Source: Candidatus Bathyarchaeota archaeon (GTDB lineage Archaea > Thermoproteota > Bathyarchaeia > TCS64). From it: a stretch of 64,000 nt of DNA. The position numbers were made by a program, and so were the translations under genes. This document shows, one piece after another, positions 24,499 to 33,189 of the stretch. The notes below the pieces were generated by a model. That model did no database searches. It saw only the letters and a program-made list of their open reading frames with translations, and was not told where the DNA came from. The DNA is taken from assembly GCA_026394265.1 (NCBI GenBank), contig JAPKYO010000028.1, forward strand, positions 1 through 64,000. Reading direction: 5' to 3'. The stretch's first letter is position 1. The number at the start of each line of letters is the position of its first letter.

Positions 24499-25695
24499 TC
24501 ACTTCTCCGCGAGCCTTGGCTCACTGAGGGCTACGGGTTTTCCCGCCCTATAGTAGACCCTCGGGGTGAGGGGGTTCATCCCCACCATGAGGCTGTACGT
24601 CATTATGCCCGCTAGTTCCGAGACTTTGTGTGCATCGTTCTCGCCTTCGCGGCCGATCGCCTCAACGACGCCGCCAACTCCGATGTCTGCCCCGTCCAGA
24701 TCGACGAGGAAGTGGTTTACTGAGACGGTTCCGAGGACTGCCTTGATCCTACCCTCGACTCTCACGAGCCCCTTCTTCGTGAGGCCCCTCGGGTAGCCAT
24801 CCGAGTAGCCTATGTGGACCGTGCCGATCTTCATCCTCTTCGGCGCCGTGAACCTCCGGCTATACGTCAGCGACTCCCCCGCATCGACCCACTTCACCTG
24901 CTCGACCCTCGCCTTGAATGAGAACGCCTGCTTGAGGCTTAGGCCGCTGTCCCTGTCCTCGGGGTCTGGGTAGAAACCATAAAGCATCAGGCCGGGGCGC
25001 ACGGCGTCCAGGAATGTGAAGGGCCTGTGGAAGACGGCATTCCCACTCGCCATGCTCCTCTCACCATACTTGATCCCCAGACGGTCTAGCTCCCCACTGA
25101 CGCCAGTCATCCGGTCGACTTGGACCCTGTCGAGCTCCGCGTCCTCGGACATCGTCGAGAATAGCCCGGTTATCTCGATGTTTGGCAGCGTGGAGATGTA
25201 CTTGATGAGTTCGACGGCTTCGCTCCATCGGACACCGACCCTGCCTAGGCCCGTGTCCATCTTGATCCAGACACACGCCTTCATGCCTAGTTTGCCCGCT
25301 GCTTTGTTCAGTCGTTCGGCGGTTGCCCTCTGATAGACGGTCTGTGTGATGCCCCGCTTCACCACCTCCTCGTAGTGCTCCTCAGAGAAGAGTGGGTCCA
25401 TGCATACGACTCCACAGTCGAGGCCGGCGTCCCTGATCTGCTCCGCCTCCCAGAGCTTGGCGACGAGGAACCGCTTGACGCCCCGGGTCATCATGTGTGC
25501 GACCACCGGCACGAGCCCGTGCCCGTAGGCGTTCGTCTTGACGCAGGGGATGACCTCCACGCCGACCCTCTTCCTGACCTGTTCGAGGTTGTGGGTTATG
25601 GCGTCGAGGTCGATCTCCAGCCACGAGGGGTACCCCTCGATTCGCTTCTCTATCTCCTTCGGGGATGGTTGTCTAGCGAAGTAGGCTTCAGCCAA
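24499..25695 (-). CDS. alr: Alanine racemase
   Basis: 398 residues, fold-type III PLP enzyme. WLEIDLDAITHNLEQVRKRV is followed by the PLP-lysine motif VIPCVKTNAYGHGLVPV (Lys in KTNAYGHG, near residue 54). The second-domain tyrosine lies in SLTYSRRFTAP near residue 265, followed by IGTVHIGYSDGYPRGLTKKG. It interconverts L- and D-alanine in the cytosol. Archaea lack murein, so a role in D-amino-acid metabolism, or a racemase of other specificity, is open. The start TTG at 25695 gives a ~25-residue lead before the conserved domain. A later start is possible. It is a single gene, GC-rich like the flanking chromosome. Confidence 0.9.
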   Translation of the reverse strand: MAEAYFARQPSPKEIEKRIEGYPSWLEIDLDAITHNLEQVRKRVGVEVIPCVKTNAYGHGLVPVVAHMMTRGVKRFLVAKLWEAEQIRDAGLDCGVVCMDPLFSEEHYEEVVKRGITQTVYQRATAERLNKAAGKLGMKACVWIKMDTGLGRVGVRWSEAVELIKYISTLPNIEITGLFSTMSEDAELDRVQVDRMTGVSGELDRLGIKYGERSMASGNAVFHRPFTFLDAVRPGLMLYGFYPDPEDRDSGLSLKQAFSFKARVEQVKWVDAGESLTYSRRFTAPKRMKIGTVHIGYSDGYPRGLTKKGLVRVEGRIKAVLGTVSVNHFLVDLDGADIGVGGVVEAIGREGENDAHKVSELAGIMTYSLMVGMNPLTPRVYYRAGKPVALSEPRLAEK

Positions 25696-25797
25696 TTGAC
25701 ATCTGCGGAATAGTGTGCACTTCCCCGTTTAACGGATTCGGGGTATATGAGGGAGAAGCGGATGCAGAGAAGAGGTATAACGAAAATGTGGGTAATT

Positions 25798-26262
25798 TTA
25801 GAAGAGCAGTTTTCCGTCCTCGACGTACTTCTTCCCGTCGATGAACAGTGTCGGCCTGAAGGAGATCACGTCAATGTGAAGCTTCGCGATTATCCCCGTC
25901 TCACCCTCCTGCAGAATGCGGCCGCCCGAGTCGCCGAAGGCCGTGTGGATGGTTCCCTCTGACTGCTTGATCTCGTGGTAGGGGGGTATCGTCATCGGCA
26001 GGTTGGGTGGACCCAGCGACGTTAGCCCCTTACGGGTGTAAGGGTTCATCCCCACCGCCAGCTCGGCCAGCCTGTAGACGTTCGGGTCGTCGATGGTGGC
26101 CAGTGCCTTCATGAAGGATTCCCCCATCTCCCCCTCGGCCTTCACGAGGACGCCGTCCTCGATGGTGAGTTTGGCTACCTGACCCGGGGTGACCTCGCTT
26201 AGGGTGCCTATCCAGTCGACGACCTGTACGCCGTTGGCGTCGTTGAAGTCGCCGACCGACAT
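25798..26262 (-). CDS. M29-type aminopeptidase-like protein, C-terminal part (frame broken)
   Basis: 154 residues from the ATG at 26262, though the frame is open back to about 26332 (reading RRFEGWGPYSGKASWTQNEC before the Met). It has KLTIEDGVLVKAEGE, RLAELAVGMNPYTRKG, GTIHTAFGDSGG and a closing PTLFIDGKKYVEDGKLLF. These match the C-terminal metal-binding domain of thermophilic M29 aminopeptidases (AELGxGxNP, GTxHxAxGD). It is separated by a one-base shift from the N-terminal part at 26321-26830. Either a frameshifted pseudogene or a sequencing error. Confidence 0.7.
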   Translation of the reverse strand: MSVGDFNDANGVQVVDWIGTLSEVTPGQVAKLTIEDGVLVKAEGEMGESFMKALATIDDPNVYRLAELAVGMNPYTRKGLTSLGPPNLPMTIPPYHEIKQSEGTIHTAFGDSGGRILQEGETGIIAKLHIDVISFRPTLFIDGKKYVEDGKLLF

Positions 26263-26320
26263 GCATTCGTTCTGGGTCCAGCTCGCCTTACCCGAGTAGG
26301 GTCCCCAGCCCTCGAATCGC

Positions 26321-26830
26321 CTAAGTCGTCCCCGTCAGTTCCTCGCCCCCGGTTATGAGCCTGAACGCCTTCCCCTTGTGCTCATTGAGCATCCTGGCCC
26401 AGCGCTGCGCTTTCTCGGCGAGGGCGACGGAGTCGATGTCCCTTATGTGCCAGTTCGCCTCCTTGGCGGATGACTGCCACCCGAAGAGGAATTGGGCACC
26501 CGCTTGGCGGGCGTCCCTTATCTCCTGGAGAAACGCCGGGTCCCAGTCGGCGAACCAGAAGATGAAGTCGCTCGCCTTCAAGGCCTCGGCGACCGTCCTC
26601 GGTAGCTTCACGGCCCTCCCCAGCGACCAGAGCCCTATCGCCTCCTTCGGCGTGTTGACCACGAGCACGTGGGGGATTGCCTCCATCGCCCTACACATCG
26701 TCACGAGGGCGCTGTACCTCGTCGTCTCGGTGTCCGGGCTCACGCAGATGAGGACCTCGTCACCGGGCTTCACCTTCTTAAACTCGAGGCTCCACTTCGC
26801 TAGCTCGCTGAATAACGTCTCCCTCAACAA
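26321..26830 (-). CDS. M29-type aminopeptidase-like protein, N-terminal part (frame broken)
   Basis: 169 residues from a TTG start: KPGDEVLICVSPDTETTRYS, a Rossmann-like segment typical of the M29 N-terminal domain, through LASDFIFWFAD-type and WARMLNEHKGKAFRLITGG stretches to an early TAG. The following codons continue in another frame into 25798-26262. Together they would give about 345 residues, close to the family length of 360-400. M29 enzymes are metal-dependent aminopeptidases. With the frame broken, activity is unlikely unless the shift is an error. Confidence 0.65.
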   Translation of the reverse strand: MLRETLFSELAKWSLEFKKVKPGDEVLICVSPDTETTRYSALVTMCRAMEAIPHVLVVNTPKEAIGLWSLGRAVKLPRTVAEALKASDFIFWFADWDPAFLQEIRDARQAGAQFLFGWQSSAKEANWHIRDIDSVALAEKAQRWARMLNEHKGKAFRLITGGEELTGTT

Positions 26831-27023
26831 TGCATTCGGTCTCCAGTTGATGCCGGGTATCTATTGGATTTGTTTATCCTAAATCATTTTGCAGGCCCCA
26901 GGGATATGCTGTGCAGAACTGGGGAAAAACAAGAGCATGATTGAGACTTTATGCGACCCTCTCTCGAACCATGTTAACGCGGTCAGGTTCCTAGTGGAGA
27001 GAGGTCTTCTCCACAGTCACTGG

Positions 27024-28145
27024 TTAGAAGAGGAACGCGGGGGGGAGGGTGAGCTTGTAGATGGGGATCTTGGTCATCGCCTTGATCCGCTCAAGCTCAA
27101 TCTCCTCATCCGGCGTGACGAGTGTCACGGCGTTCCCCGCTTTCCCTGCGCGTGCGGTCCTGCCGACGCGGTGGAAGTACATGTTGGGGTCCAGCGGGAT
27201 GTCGTAGTTGATTATCCACGGTACGTCCTCGATGTCGAGGCCCCTCGCCGCGAGCTCGGTGGCGATCATTATGCTGAACTTGCCCTGCTTGAAGCCGTCG
27301 AGCACCTGCTGGCGCCTCGCCTGGGTGAAGTTGCCATGTATAGCCTCGGCGCTGTACCCGGCCCTGCTGAGCATCGCGTGAAGATCATCGACGCCGATCT
27401 TCATCCTGCAGAAGATTATGCAGCGGTCTATCTTGTAGAAGTCGATGATGCGCTTGAGCGTCTCCTCCTTCTCGTGCTCGTTGACGAGGATGTAGTGCTG
27501 CTTGATGTCGGTTACGCCTATCTCGTCGCGGCTGACGTTGACGAACTCGGCGTCTCGCATGTAGCGGCTGCTTATGTTCATCGTCCTGTCATCGATGGTG
27601 GCGCTCCAGAGGCTGACCTGCTTCTCCTTCGGCGTCCGCTTGAGGATGTATTCGATGTCTTCGACGAAGCCCATGTCGAGCATGTTGTCGGCCTCGTCGA
27701 GGACGAGTATCTTTACGTCCCGGAGGTTGAGGGTGCCGCGGTTGAGGTGGTCGATGAGGCGGCCGGGGGTACCTACGACGATGGCGGGGCCCCTCTTGAG
27801 TTCTATGAACTGCTTGTCGATTGATACGCCGCCGTAGACGGCAGTCGCGTGGACCTGGGTGTACTTGGCGAAGTCGTTGATGTCCTCGGTGATCTGCTGG
27901 GCGAGCTCACGGGTCGGCGCGAGGACGAGGCCCTGAACTACGTTTTTGGAGGGGTCGAGTACCTGGATCATTGGGACCCCGAAGGCAGCCGTCTTCCCGG
28001 TGCCCGTCTTGGCCTGCCCTATGACGTCCCTGCCCTCGAGCATAGGAGGGATCGCCTTCTCCTGGATGGGGAACATCTCGTCGAAGCCGATCTCTTTGAG
28101 CCCCTTCTTGAGCTCCTTGCTTATGGGCAGTTTACTGAACTTCAT
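27024..28145 (-). CDS. DEAD-box ATP-dependent RNA helicase
   Basis: 373 residues from the ATG at 28145. A longer frame to 28214 adds a low-complexity lead and overlaps the likely TATA box near 28,190. Motifs in order: Q motif FDEMFPIQEKAIP, Walker A AKTGTGKTAA, Ia PTRELAQQ, Ib GTPGRL, II DEAD (residues ~147-150), III SAT, IV IIFCRMK, V ATELAARGLDIEDV and VI HRVGRTARAGKAG. There is no extra C-terminal RNA-binding domain, as in minimal archaeal DeaD/Dhh1-like helicases. It unwinds short RNA duplexes in ribosome assembly or RNA turnover. Confidence 0.95.
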   Translation of the reverse strand: MKFSKLPISKELKKGLKEIGFDEMFPIQEKAIPPMLEGRDVIGQAKTGTGKTAAFGVPMIQVLDPSKNVVQGLVLAPTRELAQQITEDINDFAKYTQVHATAVYGGVSIDKQFIELKRGPAIVVGTPGRLIDHLNRGTLNLRDVKILVLDEADNMLDMGFVEDIEYILKRTPKEKQVSLWSATIDDRTMNISSRYMRDAEFVNVSRDEIGVTDIKQHYILVNEHEKEETLKRIIDFYKIDRCIIFCRMKIGVDDLHAMLSRAGYSAEAIHGNFTQARRQQVLDGFKQGKFSIMIATELAARGLDIEDVPWIINYDIPLDPNMYFHRVGRTARAGKAGNAVTLVTPDEEIELERIKAMTKIPIYKLTLPPAFLF

Positions 28146-28220
28146 GGCGGGTCCCTGCTCGTTTCGCCTTTGTGAAGTGTGGGGGGAATATAAATAGTCC
28201 GAACGGCGCCCCACGGCGGA

Positions 28221-28346
28221 TCACTGCCAGGGTTCCTTGGTCTCCTTATTCTCCTTGGTGAGCCCCTTCGAGTAGAGGTACTCTTAGGCGGATAGGACGT
28301 CCTGAGCCCCCTGGCCGACGGCTATGGCGATCTACTTCTGCAAGTG
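28221..28346 (-). pseudogene. Thioredoxin reductase C-terminal relic
   Basis: A minus-strand frame reads HLQK-stop-IAIAVGQGAQDVLSA-stop-EYLYSKGLTKENKETKEPW and ends at TGA 28221-28223. The IAIAVGQGAQxxLSAxEYL pattern is the C-terminal NADP/FAD domain ending of bacterial and archaeal thioredoxin reductases (TrxB). Two TAG stops and the absence of the rest of the gene show that only the tail of a lost copy remains. It lies between the helicase promoter and the GIDE-LemA gene. Confidence 0.6.
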
Positions 28347-28390
28347 CCCGTGAAACGGTATTAAGAGGCAGAGTGGAATAGAACAGTATA

Positions 28391-29680
28391 ATGTCGGCGC
28401 CTCCAACATCAGGTCCCCCCATACTGCTCCTAATCGGGGCCATCGTAGCCCTTGCGTGCCTGTTCGTGGCACTCAGGTACCTGAGCCGTAAGCGCCTCAT
28501 CGACGACACACCAACCTCGAAGGCGCAGGGTGTCTTCATCGGCCTAGTCGAATTGAAGGGGACGGCGGAGAGCGAGGCGCCACTGACCAGTTACCTCGCT
28601 GGTGAGAGATGTGTCCATTACGAGTGGGAGATCGAGGAGCAGTGGTCGAGGCAGGTAACCGAGACCTACCAGGACGCGAATGGGAAGACGCAGACATGGA
28701 CTAGAACGGAGAGCGGCTGGACAAATGTTGGCCACGATGGTGAGCAACCACCATTCTACCTCAAGGACGACACAGGGGTCATACGAGTAGTCCCCATGGA
28801 TGCCGACATCGAGGGAGTCAGCAGCATTGACGAGGTCTTCGGCCGGGGTGATCCTATCTACTACGGGAAGGGACCACCCAACGCGGTGGCGAACTCGGAT
28901 CACAGGCGCCGATTCAGGGAGACCGTGATCCCCCTCCACTCAGCCATTTATGTGATGGGGCAGGCACGCGAACGTCAAGACACCGTGGCGCCCGAGATCG
29001 CACACGACGATAATGCGCCCCTTTTCGTGATCTCGACGAACACCGAGAAGCAGATCAGTGGGGGCTACGATCTTTGGTTCGCTCTCCTGTTAGTAGTCGG
29101 ACTGGTGGCCGCTGTTTTAGGCTCTGTGGCGTCGAGCTCCATGCCGGGGGGCTTGAATTGGCTAACACCTGCCTCCATCTACCTCGTCATCGCCGCCTTC
29201 GGATGGCTTTGGGTCGTGTTCAACAGCCTCGTCTCCCTTCGCAACAACGTGGATCACGCGGGGTCATTGATCGACGTCCAGTTGAAGAGGAGGAGCGACC
29301 TGATCCCCAACTTGGTCAGCATCGTTGAAGGTTTCCACGTGCACGAGGAGGATACTCAGGTCCTCGTTGCGGAGCTGCGCGCCCAAGAATCGGCGGAGGC
29401 TCTGAAAGGTCTCGCCACGATGTTGAGCGCAACGGTCGAGCGCTATCCCGACCTAGTGGCCGGTGAGACGTTCCTTCACCTCCAGCGATCACTCGTAGAG
29501 ACGGAGCAGCGCATCGCCCTCGCTCGGGACTACTTCAACGAGATGGCGTTCTTCTATAACACGCGCTTAGTCATCATGCCTGATAGCATAGTGGGGAAGA
29601 TGACTGGTCTGCGCCCCCGACCTCTGTTGAAAGCGGAGAACTTCGAACGCGCCCCCGTTGAAGTAAAACTTGTCAACTGA
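28391..29680 (+). CDS. GIDE (MULAN-like) and LemA domain fusion membrane protein
   Basis: 429 residues. A transmembrane helix at ~10-28 and a cytosolic/beta-rich GIDE-like region (SKAQGVFIGLVELKGTAESE ... CVHYEWEIEEQW, VIPLHSAIYVMGQA near 185) are followed by two helices at about 232-252 and 257-280. A LemA-type helical domain follows from ~285: NNVDHAGSLIDVQLKRRSDL, IPNLVSIVEGF, and LARDYFNEMAFFYNTRLVIM-type ending. The GIDE domain is the membrane part of mitochondrial E3 ligase MULAN. Prokaryotic versions without RING are of unknown role. The 57-bp gap to the protease gene downstream suggests an operon and a joint envelope quality-control role (inferred). Confidence 0.85.
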   Translation: MSAPPTSGPPILLLIGAIVALACLFVALRYLSRKRLIDDTPTSKAQGVFIGLVELKGTAESEAPLTSYLAGERCVHYEWEIEEQWSRQVTETYQDANGKTQTWTRTESGWTNVGHDGEQPPFYLKDDTGVIRVVPMDADIEGVSSIDEVFGRGDPIYYGKGPPNAVANSDHRRRFRETVIPLHSAIYVMGQARERQDTVAPEIAHDDNAPLFVISTNTEKQISGGYDLWFALLLVVGLVAAVLGSVASSSMPGGLNWLTPASIYLVIAAFGWLWVVFNSLVSLRNNVDHAGSLIDVQLKRRSDLIPNLVSIVEGFHVHEEDTQVLVAELRAQESAEALKGLATMLSATVERYPDLVAGETFLHLQRSLVETEQRIALARDYFNEMAFFYNTRLVIMPDSIVGKMTGLRPRPLLKAENFERAPVEVKLVN

Positions 29681-29737
29681 CAAGTGCCTAGAGAAATCGA
29701 AGTCAGCTTAAATTTTCGCGAATAAACATACAGAGTA

Positions 29738-30430
29738 ATGTTCAGCCAGGCGACGGCGCAGATACGCGAGTCTCTCTACGGGATTTGGGCGAGGACGCGC
29801 GACGGCGACACGATGCACCACAGCACAGGCACAGGGTTCATGATCACCCCCGGCGTCATAGTGACGAACGCGCACGTTATCCACCGCCGAGCCGATGAGG
29901 GAGGGCAGATGCACGCCGAGCTGCTCACAATCAGGTCGCCGGACGTCGGGATGAACTGCGAGGTCGCGAGACTAATCGCCGAGGACAGGGAGAGGGACAT
30001 CGCGTGCCTGCGAATCGAGAAGTCTAGATCGTCCCGCTGCGTGACCTTAGAAGGCGGGTACGTGCAGAGCGGGACAAACATCGGCTCACTCGGCTTCCCA
30101 CTCTCCACCATACAACACAACGATAGCGGGGATGTCTACAACCTGATCGAGAGGTTCCAGGGTGCCTATGTCTCCGCCCTATTCACTGACCGCCTCCTGG
30201 ATAGGCAGCTCAAGTGGTACGAGGTGGATAGGGAGATGTACGAGGGGTCGAGCGGCTGCCCCGGTTACCTCGTGAACGGGGGAGTGATCGCCGTCAACTG
30301 CAAGGTACGGCGCGAGGAGAACGAGGACGAGACCATCCCCCTCGAGAAGAGAAACAGGCTCGAGATATCGCTCTGGGTGCCCTCGGTCGATGTGATCGAG
30401 TTCGCGCGCGCCCACGGCGTTTTGAGGTAA
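29738..30430 (+). CDS. Trypsin-like serine protease, cytosolic
   Basis: 230 residues without signal peptide or PDZ domain. The catalytic triad is visible: His in VIVTNAHVIH near residue 47, Asp in EDRERDIACLRIEK near residue 88, and Ser in YEGSSGCPGYLVNGGVIAVN near residue 172. GSSGCP replaces the common GNSGGP. The early GTGFMITPGV matches the oxyanion-side strand of the HtrA/trypsin_2 family. It follows the GIDE-LemA gene on the same strand. A role in cleaving damaged proteins at the membrane is an inference from that neighbour. Confidence 0.85.
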   Translation: MFSQATAQIRESLYGIWARTRDGDTMHHSTGTGFMITPGVIVTNAHVIHRRADEGGQMHAELLTIRSPDVGMNCEVARLIAEDRERDIACLRIEKSRSSRCVTLEGGYVQSGTNIGSLGFPLSTIQHNDSGDVYNLIERFQGAYVSALFTDRLLDRQLKWYEVDREMYEGSSGCPGYLVNGGVIAVNCKVRREENEDETIPLEKRNRLEISLWVPSVDVIEFARAHGVLR

Positions 30431-30478
30431 ACAAGAAGCCCTTTTAGCCGGCGCGCCCGGGTTCATCCTTGACTGAAA

Positions 30479-31303
30479 ATGCCGAAGGTCGCCGTTGTCA
30501 AGGGTGAGAGAGGACTCGAGCCGGTCTACCGTGCACTCGACCTGATCGACTACAGGGATGCCCTGAAGGGCTGGAAGAGGGCGCTGATAAAGGTCAACTT
30601 CATTACGACGAAGAACTGGGAGACCGGCGCAACGACCGACCCGATGGTCGTCGAGGCCATCATAAACAAGCTCAGGGAGGCGGACATCGAGGCCATCGTC
30701 GTCGAGTCTGACGCTACGACGACGAACGCTGACAAGGCCTGCGTCGCCAGCGGCATGAAGGCCCTGTGCGACAGGGTGGGGGTCCGATTCATAAACCTCC
30801 GCCACGAGGAGGAGAAGGTCGAGCTAAAGGTGCCCAACCCGATGACCCTGGAGACCATCAAGGTGCCGAAGATCGTCACGGAGTCGGCCATCATCAGCGC
30901 CGCCAAGCTGAAGACCCACATGGAGACCGGCGTCACCCTCGGCATGAAGAACATGTTCGGCCTCCTCCCTGACAAGTTCAAGGGGAAGTACCACATGAGG
31001 GGGATGGACAAGGTCATCATAGACATCAACACGGTTCTCAGGCCGACGCTGACGGTGATCGACGGCTTCGTCGGCATGGAGGGAAAGGGGCCGGTGCACG
31101 GTAACCCGGTCAAGATGGACACCATCATCGCGGGGACCGACGTCGTGGCCACCGATGCCACGGCGACGAGGGTGATGGGGATCGACCCGCAGACCATCGA
31201 GCACATCAAGTGGGGGCACGAGAGGGGGCTCGGCGAGATGTACGACGTAGAGGTCGTCGGCGACGGCGTCGACACCGTGAAGCGCATCTTCGCGAGACTA
31301 TAG
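30479..31303 (+). CDS. DUF362 domain protein
   Basis: 274 residues: ALIKVNFITTKNWETGATTD near residue 35, VVESDATTTNADKACVASGM near 75, ISAAKLKTHMETGVTLGMKN near 138, MFGLLPDKFKGKYHMRGMDK, and VIDGFVGMEGKGPVHGNPVK near 195 followed by GTDVVATDATATRVMGIDP. This is the complete DUF362 core without ferredoxin motifs. Function unknown. It is better conserved in pattern than the island copy at 19467. A GC-rich 48-bp gap separates it from the protease gene. Confidence 0.9.
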   Translation: MPKVAVVKGERGLEPVYRALDLIDYRDALKGWKRALIKVNFITTKNWETGATTDPMVVEAIINKLREADIEAIVVESDATTTNADKACVASGMKALCDRVGVRFINLRHEEEKVELKVPNPMTLETIKVPKIVTESAIISAAKLKTHMETGVTLGMKNMFGLLPDKFKGKYHMRGMDKVIIDINTVLRPTLTVIDGFVGMEGKGPVHGNPVKMDTIIAGTDVVATDATATRVMGIDPQTIEHIKWGHERGLGEMYDVEVVGDGVDTVKRIFARL

Positions 31304-31386
31304 GCTAATATTCGATATTATCCCCACAATACCGGCTCCCGCCCAAGTATTATATCGGGTAAAAGCCACTTCAGACTCGACTGAAC

Positions 31387-32418
31387 ATGGACACGACTCT
31401 TCTGGAGAAATTATCGAACGCATATGGTCCTCCCGGGGCCGAGGACGAGGCGAGGGAGATCCTACGGGCGGAGCTTGAGGGCTACGCGGATGAGACTCAT
31501 GTAGATAAGCTGGGCAACATAATGTTCTGGCACAGGGGGAAGAAGGGGAAGCCCCTGATCATGCTCGCCGCCCACATGGACGAGGTCGGTTTCCTCGTCA
31601 GACACATCGAAGACCAGGGCTATCTAAGGCTCCACTCGTGGGGGGTCGTACCGAACCTCCTCCCAGGGCAGAGGCTCCTGTTCCGCGGGAAGAAGGGGGA
31701 CCTCAAGGGTATCATCGGCACGAAGCCGCCGCACATCATGAGCGAGGAGGAGAGGAAGAAACCCGTAGTGCTCGACGACCTCTTCGTCGACATCGGCACA
31801 TGCACGCGGGAGGAGGCGGAGAAGAGGGGTGCCTTCGTCGGCATGACGGGAGTCTTCGACGTCGAGTTCATAGACCTCGGTGAGGGCTACGTCAGGGGGA
31901 AGGCACTAGACGACCGCGCGGGCTGCTTCGTCATGGCCGAGGTCTTCAAGAGCCTGAAGGGTTCGCCGTACAACGTGGTCGCCGTGGGCACCGTACAGGA
32001 GGAGGTGGGGCTGCGCGGCTCCAAGACCGCCGCCTACCAGGTTGACCCCGACTACGGCCTAGCCCTCGAGGGAACCTTCGCGGTCGACATGCCCGGCATG
32101 GCACCACATATGATCCCCGCCGCCCTCAAGAAGGGGCCGGTGGTGACGATTGCAGACGCGAGCGTCATCGCGCACCCGAAGGTATTCAACACAATAGTCG
32201 AGGCTGCGGAGGGGAAGGTCCCCTACCAGTTCAAGAAGATCCTGAGTGGGGGCACCGACGCTGGCAGCATCCACCTCACGAAGGGGGGCATACCGAGCGG
32301 CACCATCGCCGTCCCCTGCAGGTACATACACGGCCCAGCGGCGATCGCCTCGACCGAGGACATCGAGAACACGATAAGGCTCGTCAAGGCATTCGTCGAG
32401 AGAATCTCGAAGAAATAG
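31387..32418 (+). CDS. M42-family glutamyl/tetrahedral aminopeptidase
   Basis: 343 residues, the family length. Metal ligands lie in MLAAHMDEVGFLV (His, near residue 62), GKALDDRAGCFVM (bridging Asp, near 176), VGTVQEEVGLRGSKTA (catalytic Glu and ligand Glu, near 208), ALEGTFAVDMP (near 235) and IPSGTIAVPCRYIHGPA (His, near 318). Such enzymes form dodecameric tetrahedra that trim peptides released by the proteasome. A TATA-like TATTATAT lies about 35 bases upstream of the ATG, so the gene has its own promoter. Confidence 0.93.
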   Translation: MDTTLLEKLSNAYGPPGAEDEAREILRAELEGYADETHVDKLGNIMFWHRGKKGKPLIMLAAHMDEVGFLVRHIEDQGYLRLHSWGVVPNLLPGQRLLFRGKKGDLKGIIGTKPPHIMSEEERKKPVVLDDLFVDIGTCTREEAEKRGAFVGMTGVFDVEFIDLGEGYVRGKALDDRAGCFVMAEVFKSLKGSPYNVVAVGTVQEEVGLRGSKTAAYQVDPDYGLALEGTFAVDMPGMAPHMIPAALKKGPVVTIADASVIAHPKVFNTIVEAAEGKVPYQFKKILSGGTDAGSIHLTKGGIPSGTIAVPCRYIHGPAAIASTEDIENTIRLVKAFVERISKK

Positions 32419-32522
32419 CACCCCCCCTTTCATTGACTGCTTCTATGCTGGTCAAACCCCATTCAGGGAAATCACCAAGGGTTATAGGCTAAGCTTCCTC
32501 AAGGAAAATCGGTGTTTAACGG

Positions 32523-32876
32523 TTGAAGGCGCTCATCCGACTGTACAGCCCGCCATACAGACAGGCCATCGAGGCACTCGAAAAAATCGCCGTCGAGAGC
32601 CCACACATATGCTTGATGAACCCGCTGCTGCTGCACGCCGACCCCTACACTCAGGCGGTCGACTGGGTGTACAACTACTTCAAGGGGCGCGGGAAGGTCA
32701 GCTACGAGCGCTGTGGGAACATCCTAGCGGAGGAGAAGGAACTCGAGGGCTATGACTTCGTATTCATGTGGATGGTTGAACCCACTCGGGGATACGTGGA
32801 CGAACTGATCAAAAAGATCGATGATGCTCTCCTGCCCCTCGGGACGATGTATACGCTAACCACAAAGAAAGGATAA
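32523..32876 (+). CDS. Small protein of unknown function (TTG start)
   Basis: 117 residues starting at TTG 32523. No family is recognised. It is compact alpha/beta, with LIRLYSPPYRQAIEALEKIA at the start, a central WVYNYFKGRGKVSYERCGNI and FVFMWMVEPTRGYVDELIKK near residue 80. Repeated beta-alpha units suggest a ferredoxin-like fold (inferred). Codon use matches the GC-rich neighbours and the reading frame is clean, so it is probably real. About 100 bp separate it from the M42 gene. Confidence 0.6.
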   Translation: MKALIRLYSPPYRQAIEALEKIAVESPHICLMNPLLLHADPYTQAVDWVYNYFKGRGKVSYERCGNILAEEKELEGYDFVFMWMVEPTRGYVDELIKKIDDALLPLGTMYTLTTKKG

Positions 32877-32893
32877 TCCCCCGGGGGAGGCGT

Positions 32894-33076
32894 CTACTTC
32901 CGACGCCTGCTGTAGAGGTAGACGATGTTTCCTACAGCGATCACTCCGAGAAACAGGAGAGCCAGCAGGGAATACACCTGATCCGATGTTAACTGGATCA
33001 CGAGAGCGAGGAGAATTATCAGGAACAGCGACAGGTAGAGGACCCGCCTCTCGTTCTCACTGATGCTAAGGGACAA
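32894..33076 (-). CDS. Small two-helix membrane protein
   Basis: 60 residues. It has two hydrophobic helices (about 12-29 and 33-53) joined by a short polar turn (QLTSDQ) and ends in YSRRRK, so both ends probably face the cytosol. No family is recognised. It is convergent with the gene at 32523 and divergent from the ABC ATPase gene. Confidence 0.5.
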   Translation of the reverse strand: MSLSISENERRVLYLSLFLIILLALVIQLTSDQVYSLLALLFLGVIAVGNIVYLYSRRRK

Positions 33077-33189
33077 TAACTCACCTGATTCGGTGTTTCG
33101 GAATCTTTCTTTATACGCCTAACCATTCCAACGATCGTACTCTAGACACCCCTTAAATCGGGCGTGAGAATCATTCTAGAAGAACTGAC

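Noticed and set aside
26889..27824. Plus-strand 311-codon frame opposite the DEAD-box helicase
   Set aside because: Shadow of the GC-rich helicase gene. Composition and Val/Leu/Asp bias are typical of antisense frames.
30404..30411. GCGCGCGC run in the trypsin-like protease gene
   Set aside because: It lies inside an intact GC-rich coding sequence (FARAHGV), so it is not evidence for a deletion scar. It shows that chance runs occur in the GC-rich part.
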